Below, one piece after another: positions 23,627-31,359 of a stretch of DNA of 64,000 nucleotides (position 1 is the stretch's first letter; every line of letters begins with the position of its first letter). The translations under genes were made by a program, and so were the position numbers. Below the pieces are notes generated by a model. It was not told the origin of the DNA. It saw only the letters and a program-made list of their open reading frames with translations, and searched no databases. The stretch comes from Trebonia sp963843745 (GTDB taxonomy: Bacteria; Actinomycetota; Actinomycetes; Streptosporangiales; Streptosporangiaceae): contig CAWJLP010000012.1 of NCBI GenBank assembly GCA_963843745.1, positions 248,001 to 312,000 of the forward strand, written 5' to 3'.

Positions 23627-26231
23627 CCGGGCTGAGCGCCCTAGGCGGGGCCGAGCGCCTCGTCGAAGAACGCGATGGCGCAGGTGGTAAGCGCGGGCGA
23701 CGTGGTGCCGGGCACGCGGTCTCCCTTGGATCGATGACATAAATAATTGACTTATTTATGCCACTTAAGCGATCGGACCCTCCATCGTCAACTGGCGCGA
23801 TGCGCACGGCCGGCGCGACCGCGGTGACGCCCTCCCCGGGACCGCCGATGAGCAACGTATCGATGGTGACCTCGGCGACTGCCGGCCAGTCCTCGGCAAG
23901 CGCGGACAGCCGCAGCATCGTCTCCTCGATGGCGGGCAGGTCGGCCGGGTCCCCGCCGGCCGCGCCGGTGAGCAGGGGATAGGCGCGCAGCGACGCGAGC
24001 AGGGCGCTCGCGTCGCGGTCTGTCAGGGGCGTGACCCCGGTCGCCACGTCGCCGAACAGGTCACTGAACAGCCCGGCCAGGCCGAAGCTGATCACCGGCC
24101 CCACCAGCGAGTCCTGGTGCACTCGCAGCACGCCGCGGCGGGTTTCCTCATTCCGCCAGGGCGTGGCGGTACCGCCCGTGCCCTGGTCCGCCGACGGCAC
24201 GACGTCCGCCACCCGGATGCCGTAGCAGCCAAGCAGCGCGGCGGCGTCGGCGGCGGCCAGCCAGCCCGCATCCGTCGCGGCGACCAGCTCACCGGCCGCC
24301 TTCTGGTCGATGCCCGGCGGGTAGACGAGCACGCCGACTGGCTCCCGGCGCCACCTGCCGTAGGCCGCGGCCCGGCCGAGCGCCGCGGCGGCGCGTTCTG
24401 GGAAGACGTAGCTAGGGATGGCCCCGTGGTCATCCCTGAGCAGGGCAGGCAGGCCGGACTCGGACATGAAGCTCGCCACCACGGGCTTGCCGTCCGCGTC
24501 GCCCGCGGCCCGCTTGATGGCCGCCGCCACCTCGGCCACGGCGCGGACGAGCGGCGGCATGAAGATGACGATCGCCGAGTCGACCTCCGGGTCCGCCAGC
24601 ACAGCGCTCAGTGCGGCCAGGTAGTCGCCGGGTGCCGCGGTCGGCCGCAGGTCCACCACGCCCGGCGCCCGTGCCGCCAGCGGCGGCGCGATGCCGGCGG
24701 CCAGCAGCCGGTCCAGCGTGGGCTCGGACAGCGCCGCCATGGTCAGGCCGCTGGCGGCGCAGGCCGTGACGGTGAGCCTGGCCGGGTCTATCGCGTTGGT
24801 CACGATCGCGACCCGGCTGCCGGGCGGGACCGGCTGGTTCGCCAGCACCATGGCGACGTCGAACATCTCCTCCAGCGAGGTGGTGTGGATCACGCCCGCC
24901 TGCGCCAGCAGGGCGCCGCTGGCCACCGGGCCGCCCGGGGTGACCGCCACGACCGGCTTGCGGGCGCCGACCCGCCTGGCGATCCGGCCGAAGTTGCGCG
25001 GGTTGCCGAAGCTCTCCAGGTACAGCAGCACGACGCCGGTCTGCGGGTCGTCCTCCCACCACTCGAGCAGGTCGTTCGACGATACGTCCGCGGCGGCGCC
25101 GATCGAGACGAAGCAGGAGAACCCCAGGCCGGCCCGGTGCGCGAGGTCGAGGATGGCGAGTCCGAGAGGACCGGACTGACTCGACATGGCGACCGGGCCC
25201 ACGGGCGGCCGCACCGGCGCGAACGTCGCGTGCAGCACCGACCCCGCGTGGGCCGACAGCAAGCCCATCGAGGTGGGCCCGACCATGCGCATGCCGTGCG
25301 AGCGCACAAACCGGGTGATGTCCCGTTCGGCCGCGTGCCGGGTGCCCTCCTCGCCGGGATAGTCGGCGGTGACGACCACGACAGCGCCTACCCGCGCCTC
25401 GGCGCAGTCCCGGATGACGTCGGCGAGCGCCGCCGGCGGGACCGCGATGACCGCCAGGTCCACCGGTTGCGGCAGGTCCTGCACGCGGGCGACCGCGGGC
25501 CTGCCGGCGATGTCGGCCGCGGCCGGGTTCACCGGGTACACCGGCCCGGGGAATCCGTGGGCGATCAGGTTGACGAGAATCTCGTGCCCGATCGTCCCGG
25601 GCTGCCGGTTGGCCCCGATCACCGCGACCGCCCGCGGCGCGAGCAGCTTTTCCAGCGACCGGCGCGCCGCGCGGTGCTCGCGGCGGCTGATCCTGGCCAG
25701 CGCGCTCGCCCGCCTGTCGACGCGCAGCACCACGTGCTGCAGGTAGCCTTCCGGGGTGATCGAGGGGGCGTATCCGGAGGTCGCGAATACGTGCAGCATC
25801 GCTGTGTTGGTGGTGAGCACGTCGGCCTCGAACACGTAGACGCCGATCGCGGAAGCCGCCGCGGCGAGCCGGTCAAGCAACAGCCTGCCCAGCCCCATGC
25901 CCTGGAACTCGTCGGCGATGGTGAACGTCACCTCGGCGTGGTCGGTGTCCTCGAGCCTGATCAGCCGGCCGACTCCGATCATCTGGTCGTCGAGGAATGC
26001 CACGAGGGCGAGATGGTTCATATAGTCGACGTCCACGAACTGACGCAGCAGTTCGCGCTGGAAGCGCGGCACCGGTCCCAGCAGCCGCTGTGCCAGCGTG
26101 TGGCGCGAGAGCCGGCGGCTGAAGTCCAGCATGGCCTCTTCGTCGGCGGCCCGCACCGGCCGGACGAGCACCGAGCGCCCGTCTCGCAGCAGCCCGGGCT
26201 GTTCCAGCTCCGTGGGGTACCGCATCCTCAT
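23583..26231 (-). CDS. GNAT domain fused to ADP-forming acyl-CoA synthetase-like domains (PatA-like), ATP-grasp partly deleted
   Basis: About 882 residues. Residues 1-165 are a GNAT acetyltransferase (ADEFQGMGLGRLLLDRL acetyl-CoA loop). A CoA-binding domain starts near 190 (APRAVAVIGANRQPGTIG), then a succinyl-CoA-ligase-like domain (SSQSGPLGLAILDLA). This GNAT-first order matches actinobacterial protein acyltransferases of the Pat type. The terminal ATP-grasp is damaged: LLGCYGIRVADVVPSAD jumps through a short GTGGTATPWRNEETRRG linker to VLRVHQDSLVGPVISFGLAG, so roughly 75-90 residues with the ATP-binding Lys and HKSD segment are missing. The last ~55 residues have no family similarity and read through an AT-rich inverted repeat. 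Confidence 0.8.
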   Translation of the reverse strand: MRMRYPTELEQPGLLRDGRSVLVRPVRAADEEAMLDFSRRLSRHTLAQRLLGPVPRFQRELLRQFVDVDYMNHLALVAFLDDQMIGVGRLIRLEDTDHAEVTFTIADEFQGMGLGRLLLDRLAAAASAIGVYVFEADVLTTNTAMLHVFATSGYAPSITPEGYLQHVVLRVDRRASALARISRREHRAARRSLEKLLAPRAVAVIGANRQPGTIGHEILVNLIAHGFPGPVYPVNPAAADIAGRPAVARVQDLPQPVDLAVIAVPPAALADVIRDCAEARVGAVVVVTADYPGEEGTRHAAERDITRFVRSHGMRMVGPTSMGLLSAHAGSVLHATFAPVRPPVGPVAMSSQSGPLGLAILDLAHRAGLGFSCFVSIGAAADVSSNDLLEWWEDDPQTGVVLLYLESFGNPRNFGRIARRVGARKPVVAVTPGGPVASGALLAQAGVIHTTSLEEMFDVAMVLANQPVPPGSRVAIVTNAIDPARLTVTACAASGLTMAALSEPTLDRLLAAGIAPPLAARAPGVVDLRPTAAPGDYLAALSAVLADPEVDSAIVIFMPPLVRAVAEVAAAIKRAAGDADGKPVVASFMSESGLPALLRDDHGAIPSYVFPERAAAALGRAAAYGRWRREPVGVLVYPPGIDQKAAGELVAATDAGWLAAADAAALLGCYGIRVADVVPSADQGTGGTATPWRNEETRRGVLRVHQDSLVGPVISFGLAGLFSDLFGDVATGVTPLTDRDASALLASLRAYPLLTGAAGGDPADLPAIEETMLRLSALAEDWPAVAEVTIDTLLIGGPGEGVTAVAPAVRIAPVDDGGSDRLSGINKSIIYVIDPRETACPAPRRPRLPPAPSRSSTRRSAPPRALSPAKTPRALPDVPRRC
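23641..23733 (-). pseudogene. Possible C-terminal relic of a hydrolase gene
   Basis: In a frame different from the long fusion gene, this strand reads SKGDRVPGTTSPALTTCAIA then FFDEALGPA and a TAG stop. The SPALTT..AFFDEAL ending resembles the C-terminus of alpha/beta-hydrolase-type proteins. There is no start or body, so only a relic is possible. Confidence 0.25.
23738..23760. promoter_or_regulatory. 23-bp inverted repeat with 9-bp perfect arms
   Basis: CATAAATAA, a 5-nt TTGAC centre, and TTATTTATG form a perfect AT-rich inverted repeat. Its left arm plus centre make the word TAAATAATTGACTT, identical to a word at 63017-63030 that acts as the -35 region of a probable promoter. The site lies inside the non-homologous tail of the fusion gene, downstream of the convergent thioesterase. 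It looks like an operator or orphan promoter rather than a terminator. Confidence 0.45.
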
Positions 26232-26266
26232 GCCAGCAGAGACTACCGAGGTCGCACCTGGCGCCC

Positions 26267-27025
26267 TCAGCGCAGATAGGCCTGGCCGCCGTCGACGGCG
26301 ATGGTGGTTCCGGTGATGTACGCCGCCGCCGGGCCGCAGAGAAACGCCACCACGGGACCGATTTCCCGCTCGGGTTCGCCGAGCCGGCGGAGCGGAATGC
26401 TGGCCATGCTGCGCTGGTACTCGGCGGGATTGGCCTCCCGCCAGGCCTCGGCCGACGGGCTGGTCGCCGCCGGCAAGACGGTGATGACCCGGATGCCGTC
26501 CGGCCCCCACTCGCTCGCGGCCACCCGGCTCAGCGTCGCGGTCGCCGCCTTGGCCGCGGCGTAGACTCCGCGCCCGGTCGGCAGCGGGTTCACGCTGGTG
26601 GAGCTGCCGAGGTTGATGACGACACTGCCCGGCCGCAGGTGCGGGTGGCAGGCTTTCATCAGGCGGAACGCGGCTAGCGGACCGGATTCCCAGCAGGCGG
26701 TGAACGCCTCGTCGGTGACGTCGAGGATCGAGCCCAGCGAGGATGTCTGCGCGTTGTTCACCAGGATGTCGATGCCACCGAGATGCCGTATGGTCTCCGC
26801 CACGCAGCGCTCGATGTCTGCGGGCCGGGTCACGTCCGCGACGACCGGCAACGCGGTACCGCCGAGTTTCTCGATCTCTGCCGCGACCGCCAGCAGCTTG
26901 GCCTCCGTGCGGCCGGCCAGCGCGACGGCCGCGCCCTCCGCAGCGAGGGCGAGCGCGATGGCACGGCCGATGCCCTGTCCGCTGCCGGTGACGATGGCCC
27001 GTTGCCCTTCGAGTGTCCCTGTCAT
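26267..27025 (-). CDS. SDR-family NAD(P)-dependent oxidoreductase
   Basis: 252 residues, 3-oxoacyl-reductase-like. AIVTGSGQGIGRAIALALA, LVNNAQTS, GSSTSVNPLPTGRGVYAAAKAA (Ser, Tyr, Lys) and the C-terminal ITGTTIAVDGGQAYLR are all present. GRTEAKL after strand 2 suggests NADP(H). It lies 35 nt upstream of the fusion gene and 50 nt downstream of the DUF1214 gene, all on the minus strand. Confidence 0.9.
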   Translation of the reverse strand: MTGTLEGQRAIVTGSGQGIGRAIALALAAEGAAVALAGRTEAKLLAVAAEIEKLGGTALPVVADVTRPADIERCVAETIRHLGGIDILVNNAQTSSLGSILDVTDEAFTACWESGPLAAFRLMKACHPHLRPGSVVINLGSSTSVNPLPTGRGVYAAAKAATATLSRVAASEWGPDGIRVITVLPAATSPSAEAWREANPAEYQRSMASIPLRRLGEPEREIGPVVAFLCGPAAAYITGTTIAVDGGQAYLR

Positions 27026-27075
27026 GGCCTCTCCTGCTCGCTGGTGACGCTGCTCGCTGCTGACGCCGGTACGGC

Positions 27076-28383
27076 TCAGGATCGCTGCAGCCTGGTGACC
27101 TGGCGCAGCCGCTCATCGAGGCTGCCGCGCCGCTGCGCCGGGGTGACCCGCGGGGTGCCGGCCGGCAGCATGGCGTCCAGGTCGCCCGCCGTCACCACGC
27201 GGGCGGTCGGCACGGGGAGCCCGCTGGCCGGCGCGCCGGCGGGCCGCTCGTCCGCCCATCCTGACATCCAGTCGTCCTTGGTCTCGGCGAGGCCGCGGAC
27301 CGGGGCGCCCCGTCGCGGCGACCACTGCACGCGCATGAGCACCGCCCCCTGCCGGTGGCCGAGCGTGTCCAGCCAGTTGGCGATCCCCGGGTCAGCATGC
27401 GCGATCACCGCGCGGAACACCCCGTCCGGGTCAACGTGCGCCTGCGCGCGGTTCAGGCTGGTCTGCCTGTTGGCGCAGTCCAGCGTGTTCCACAGGCTGT
27501 TGGCGAGCTGGATGCCCCAGTACCCGTCCGGCGGCACCGGGATCTCGAAGAGCAGGCACTGGCCTGGCTCCAGATCCCAGTAGGCGTGGTGGATAGCGGG
27601 CAGGTCGTTGTCCGGCCTGCTCACGTGCGGGTCCCACTGGTTGGCGAACTGGCGGATTCCCTTGGCCTGCGCACCGGAGAAGATCCGGACGGTCTCGACC
27701 AGCCAGGTCCCGAGGGCCTCCAGTTCCTTGGCCACCCGGTCGGCGGACATGACCGGCCAGCCGCTCGCCGGATCATCGAGGCACTCGATCCGCAGCACCG
27801 ACGGCTCCGCGGCTCCCCAGTCGGTGAAGAACTCCCGGGTGAGCAGGTAGCTGGTGCCGGGCACGACTTGCAGCCACTGACCCGCCTGCTCCTTCGGCCC
27901 GAGCAGGACCTCGAACCGGCCAGCTTCATCCGGCTGCAAGTCGCTGGCTAGCAGCGACCCGGCCTGCGTGGCGCCGTCGAAGAACTCGAAGCTCATGAAC
28001 GCGGCGTTGCCGAGCGTCCCGCTGATCCGGTAAGTGACGGCATCGCTGAGCGACGCGGTCCGGTACACGGCGTCCGGATTGCCGGCGCCGTAGTCGAACA
28101 GGTGCACCGGCCACGGCCGGGACAGCACTGGCCGGGCGGGGTCGGCCGACCCGAGCGTGCGCTCCATGCCGAAGTACAGCAGCTGCAGCAGGCCGCGGAA
28201 GGCGCTGGCCCGGTCCGCTGGCGCCGCGGGCACGGCCTCCTCGGCGAGCCTGCCCGCCTCGGCCAGCCGGTCCAGGAAGCCATCCCACGCGCTGCGAGGC
28301 AGTATCCGGCTGCCGTCCGGATCGGCGGTCGCGATATACCGCGCCATGCTGAAGAACGACCAGTCGATCCCGTCTTCCGCCAC
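27076..28383 (-). CDS. DUF1214-domain protein
   Basis: 435 residues of unknown biochemical function. The C-terminal half carries the DUF1214 pattern (ECLFEI..PPDGYWGIQLANSLWNTLD, then SLNRAQAHVDPDG). The last 40 residues, LDAMLPAGTPRVTPAQRRGS then LDERLRQVTRLQRS, are matched by a broken relic at 58546-58655. GTG 28383 is preferred because GGAGGAG lies 5 nt upstream. No signal peptide is evident. Such proteins are frequent in actinobacterial catabolic islands. Confidence 0.82.
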   Translation of the reverse strand: MAEDGIDWSFFSMARYIATADPDGSRILPRSAWDGFLDRLAEAGRLAEEAVPAAPADRASAFRGLLQLLYFGMERTLGSADPARPVLSRPWPVHLFDYGAGNPDAVYRTASLSDAVTYRISGTLGNAAFMSFEFFDGATQAGSLLASDLQPDEAGRFEVLLGPKEQAGQWLQVVPGTSYLLTREFFTDWGAAEPSVLRIECLDDPASGWPVMSADRVAKELEALGTWLVETVRIFSGAQAKGIRQFANQWDPHVSRPDNDLPAIHHAYWDLEPGQCLLFEIPVPPDGYWGIQLANSLWNTLDCANRQTSLNRAQAHVDPDGVFRAVIAHADPGIANWLDTLGHRQGAVLMRVQWSPRRGAPVRGLAETKDDWMSGWADERPAGAPASGLPVPTARVVTAGDLDAMLPAGTPRVTPAQRRGSLDERLRQVTRLQRS

Positions 28384-28420
28384 GTGGACTCCTCCGTGCG
28401 CGCAGGTTGACATCAACAGC

Positions 28421-28447
28421 ATAATAGTCTAACTAATTTAGTAGTAA
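28421..28447. promoter_or_regulatory. AT-rich divergent promoter island
   Basis: The island includes TAACTA (28430-28435) and the interrupted palindrome ACTAATTTAGT. TATTAT faces the minus-strand DUF1214 gene. It lies between that gene and the sulfotransferase operon. Confidence 0.35.
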
Positions 28448-28472
28448 TTCAAGGCAAGGAGGCCGAGGCGCG

Positions 28473-29651
28473 ATGGCGCGAAGCTTGACGTTCAGCACGC
28501 GGCCGGACGTGGCGGCGCTGCTCGCCCAGGCCGAGGCCGAGACCGGGCTGCACGACTTCGGGGACGGTCAGTTCCGCGACTCACTGGCCGCGTTCACCGG
28601 GTTCGTCAACTCCCAGGAGCAGCTCGGCGCGGACAGCCGGCGGGCCGCGTTCGGACAAATGGTGCGGGTACTCGGCTGGCGGCTGCAGCTGGTCGAGGAC
28701 CGCAAGCGCTATCCGGGGATCGAGGACGAGCGCATCGAAGCGCCGCTGATCGTCATCGGGTTCCCGCGGTCAGGCACCACCCTGCTGCACGCGCTGCTGG
28801 CGGCCGCCCCGGGCAACCGGGCGCCGCTGTACTGGGAGATCGCCCGCCCGTCGCCGCCCCCGTCGCTGGCGGCCCCCGGAGACCCGCGGATCGGCGAGGG
28901 CACCCGCGACATCGAGCGCTGGCTGGCGGAATACCCCGGGTTCATCGCCCAGCACCCGTACTTCGACGCCGGCGGGGAAACGCCGATGGAGTGCGAATCG
29001 CTGCTGATCTACGATCTGCGCAACGCCTACCCGACGATGTTCAGCAAGGTGCCGTTCGGCCACCCGTGGGCGGCCGAGGGCACCGACGAGCAGTACTACG
29101 CGTCGCACCGGCAGCTGCTGCAGCACCTGCAGTTCGGCGCCCCACGCCGGCGCTGGGTGCTCAAGGGCGTGGCCCACCAGTTCCGGCTGTCCGCGCTGCT
29201 CTCCGCCTACCCCGACGCCCGGCTCATCTGGCCGCACCGCGATCCTGTGCAGGTGTTCGGCTCGCTGCTCGCGGTCACCGCGATGGTGCACGCGTATTCC
29301 GGCACTCAGGCGCCCGCCGATCGCCGGGCGTTCGGCCTGGCCATGCTCGACGGCTTCCAGGAGCGGGTGGGCAAGGCGCTCGCCGACCCGGCATGCGGCA
29401 ATCCCTCGGTGTATCACATCAGGTACCCGGACGTGGTCGCCGACCCCGCGGCGGTGGTCCGCACCGCCTACGAGCACTTCGGCTTGCCCCTCGACGGGGT
29501 CATGCCCGCCGTCCGCGGCTGGCTGGATGACCCGGGCAACCGCAGCGACCGGTTCGGCAAGTGGACCTATGACCTGTCCGATTACGACATCTCGGCGGAC
29601 GAGGTGCGCGAGCGCTTCGGGGACTACCGGGAAAGGTTCGGCGTGGGATGA
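28473..29651 (+). CDS. Sulfotransferase-family protein
   Basis: 392 residues. IVIGFPRSGTTLLHALL (about residues 92-107) is the 5'-phosphosulfate-binding loop, and IWPHRDPVQVFGSLLA the 3'-phosphate-binding segment. RWVLKGVAHQF is also conserved. These suit a PAPS-dependent sulfotransferase-type enzyme, although in catabolic islands members of this family may act on other substrates. First gene of a four-gene operon with 4-nt overlaps. Confidence 0.88.
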   Translation: MARSLTFSTRPDVAALLAQAEAETGLHDFGDGQFRDSLAAFTGFVNSQEQLGADSRRAAFGQMVRVLGWRLQLVEDRKRYPGIEDERIEAPLIVIGFPRSGTTLLHALLAAAPGNRAPLYWEIARPSPPPSLAAPGDPRIGEGTRDIERWLAEYPGFIAQHPYFDAGGETPMECESLLIYDLRNAYPTMFSKVPFGHPWAAEGTDEQYYASHRQLLQHLQFGAPRRRWVLKGVAHQFRLSALLSAYPDARLIWPHRDPVQVFGSLLAVTAMVHAYSGTQAPADRRAFGLAMLDGFQERVGKALADPACGNPSVYHIRYPDVVADPAAVVRTAYEHFGLPLDGVMPAVRGWLDDPGNRSDRFGKWTYDLSDYDISADEVRERFGDYRERFGVG

Positions 29652-29989
29652 GTGACGCAGCGATGGGCTTCCTGCACGTCGGCATGAAGGTTCACGACAT
29701 CGAGCGGGCCACGCGGTGCTACACCGCGGTGTTCGGGATCGCATGGGAGCCGGTTCGCGAGTATCAGCTCAGCCATATCACCATGGAGGGCGATCTGACG
29801 CCGAGCCGTACCCTCGTCACGCACGGCAAGACCGCCCAGGGAGTCGAGATCGAGATGCTCCAGGTGCTCGAGGGTATGGTCGCCGATGACCTTGGCGGCG
29901 TGCTGGCCCAGCTGGTCCACTTCAAGCAGCCCAGGCATGAAGACGCGGTGCCACCCGGATACCGAGCCAAGGACGGAGGCCGCACGTGA
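29648..29989 (+). CDS. VOC/glyoxalase-like protein, single module
   Basis: 113 residues. GFLHVGMKVHDIERATRCYT followed by AVFGIAWEP is the first beta-alpha-beta unit of the vicinal oxygen chelate fold, and VEIEMLQVLEG closes that module. Two-module relatives continue with a second GHVAF-like unit; here the chain ends with a dissimilar tail (VHFKQPRHEDAVPPGYRAKD), so it is short or truncated. It overlaps the sulfotransferase by 4 nt (ATGA) and the SnoaL gene by 4 nt. Confidence 0.7.
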   Translation: MSDAAMGFLHVGMKVHDIERATRCYTAVFGIAWEPVREYQLSHITMEGDLTPSRTLVTHGKTAQGVEIEMLQVLEGMVADDLGGVLAQLVHFKQPRHEDAVPPGYRAKDGGRT

Positions 29990-30549
29990 CCAACCCAGGA
30001 CTCACCGAGCGTGTTGAGCGCATCGAGGCGCAGCTGGCCATCCAGCAGCTGCCCATCCGGTACGCGATGGCCGTGGACGCCAGGGACATCGATGCCTGGG
30101 TGAACTGCTTCCGCCCGGACGTGAACATGGGCAGGCACGGCATCGGCCGCGACGTGCTGCGCCGCTACATCGAACCCCAGGTGCGCCGGTTCTACCGCTC
30201 GGTGCACCAGATCTGCGGGCACCGCATCGAGCTCGTCTCCCCGGACTGGGCCACCGGCGCGGTCTACTGCCGCGCCGAGCACGAGGTCGGCGACCAGTGG
30301 ATCGTGATGGCGATCTGCTACTTCGACGAGTACGCGCGGGTGGACGGCGAGTGGTTCTTCTCCCGGCGGCGGGAGCGCCACTGGTACGCGGCGGACGTTA
30401 TCCAGACCCCGCAGTCGGCGGGCTTCGCCGGCTGGGACGGCAGCAGCGAGCCGGCGCTGCCGGGCGAGTTCGGCTCGTGGGCGCGGTTCTGGGATGGCGA
30501 TGACCGCGCCGCCACGCTGACCAAGGCACCGGCGGGAGCAGGCCAGTGA
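29986..30549 (+). CDS. SnoaL-like (NTF2-fold) protein
   Basis: 187 residues. VERIEAQLAIQQLPIRYAMA, DARDIDAWVNCFRPD and the HRIELV...CRAEHE core match SnoaL_4-type NTF2 domains, which include small isomerases, dehydratases and hydroxylases. Overlaps both neighbours. Its C-terminal 35 residues are a family-atypical extension. Confidence 0.85.
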   Translation: MTNPGLTERVERIEAQLAIQQLPIRYAMAVDARDIDAWVNCFRPDVNMGRHGIGRDVLRRYIEPQVRRFYRSVHQICGHRIELVSPDWATGAVYCRAEHEVGDQWIVMAICYFDEYARVDGEWFFSRRRERHWYAADVIQTPQSAGFAGWDGSSEPALPGEFGSWARFWDGDDRAATLTKAPAGAGQ

Positions 30550-31343
30550 CCGGCGGCGGCAGGCTCGACGGCAAGATCGCGATCATCACCGGCGCCGCGT
30601 CCGGCATCGGCAAGGCGACCGCCCGGCGGGTAGCCGCCGAGGGCGCCAGGACCGTGGTCGCCGACCTCAACGGCGCCGGGGCGAAAGAGGTCACGGACGC
30701 GATCACCGCCGCGGGCGGCGAGGCGATCCCCGTCGAGGTGGACCTCGGTGACAACGATTCGGTGCGGGCCATGGTCGAGGCGGCGGTCGCCGCCTACGGC
30801 GGCCTGGACATCCTGCACAACAACGCCGCCGCGACCAGGCTCGCGGCAACCGAGGACCGCCCGGTGAGCGCCGCCGACCCGGCCGTCTGGGACATGACCA
30901 TGCGGGTGAACCTGCGGGGTACCCTGGTGGCCATCCAGGCCGCGGTGCCGCACATGATCGCGCGCGGCGGCGGCTCGGTCATCAACACGGCTTCGGGCTC
31001 CGCGCTCGCCGGCGACCTGGGCCACCCCGCCTACGGCGCGTCCAAGTCCGCGCTGATCACCCTGACCATGTACGTGGCGACGGAGTTCGGCAAGCAGGGT
31101 GTCCGGTGTAACGCGATATCGCCGGGCTTCATCCTCATCCCGGAAAAGCCCGGCCGCGACGCGGTGACGGCGACCATGCTGCGGCACACCCTCACGCCAC
31201 GCGTTGGCGTCCCCGACGACATCGCCGCGCTTGTGGTCTTCCTGGCCTCCGACGAGTCCGCGTTCATCACCGGCCAGAACATCTGCGTGGACGGCGGCCT
31301 GCGCGCCCACCAGCCCTACGTCGCGGACTTCCGCGGAGACTAG
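30546..31343 (+). CDS. SDR-family NAD(P)-dependent oxidoreductase
   Basis: 265 residues. AIITGAASGIGKATARRVA, LHNNAA, the TASGSALAGDLGHPAYGASKSAL Ser/Tyr/Lys set and ITGQNICVDGGL are all typical. VVADLNGAG suggests NAD(H). Starts with GTG overlapping the SnoaL stop. Last gene of the sulfotransferase operon. Confidence 0.92.
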   Translation: MTGGGRLDGKIAIITGAASGIGKATARRVAAEGARTVVADLNGAGAKEVTDAITAAGGEAIPVEVDLGDNDSVRAMVEAAVAAYGGLDILHNNAAATRLAATEDRPVSAADPAVWDMTMRVNLRGTLVAIQAAVPHMIARGGGSVINTASGSALAGDLGHPAYGASKSALITLTMYVATEFGKQGVRCNAISPGFILIPEKPGRDAVTATMLRHTLTPRVGVPDDIAALVVFLASDESAFITGQNICVDGGLRAHQPYVADFRGD

Positions 31344-31359
31344 CCGAGCCGCCCGCGTG

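Noticed and set aside
24117..26279. 720-residue plus-strand open frame
   Set aside because: Antisense of the GNAT/synthetase fusion, composition typical of GC-rich shadow frames, no start context.
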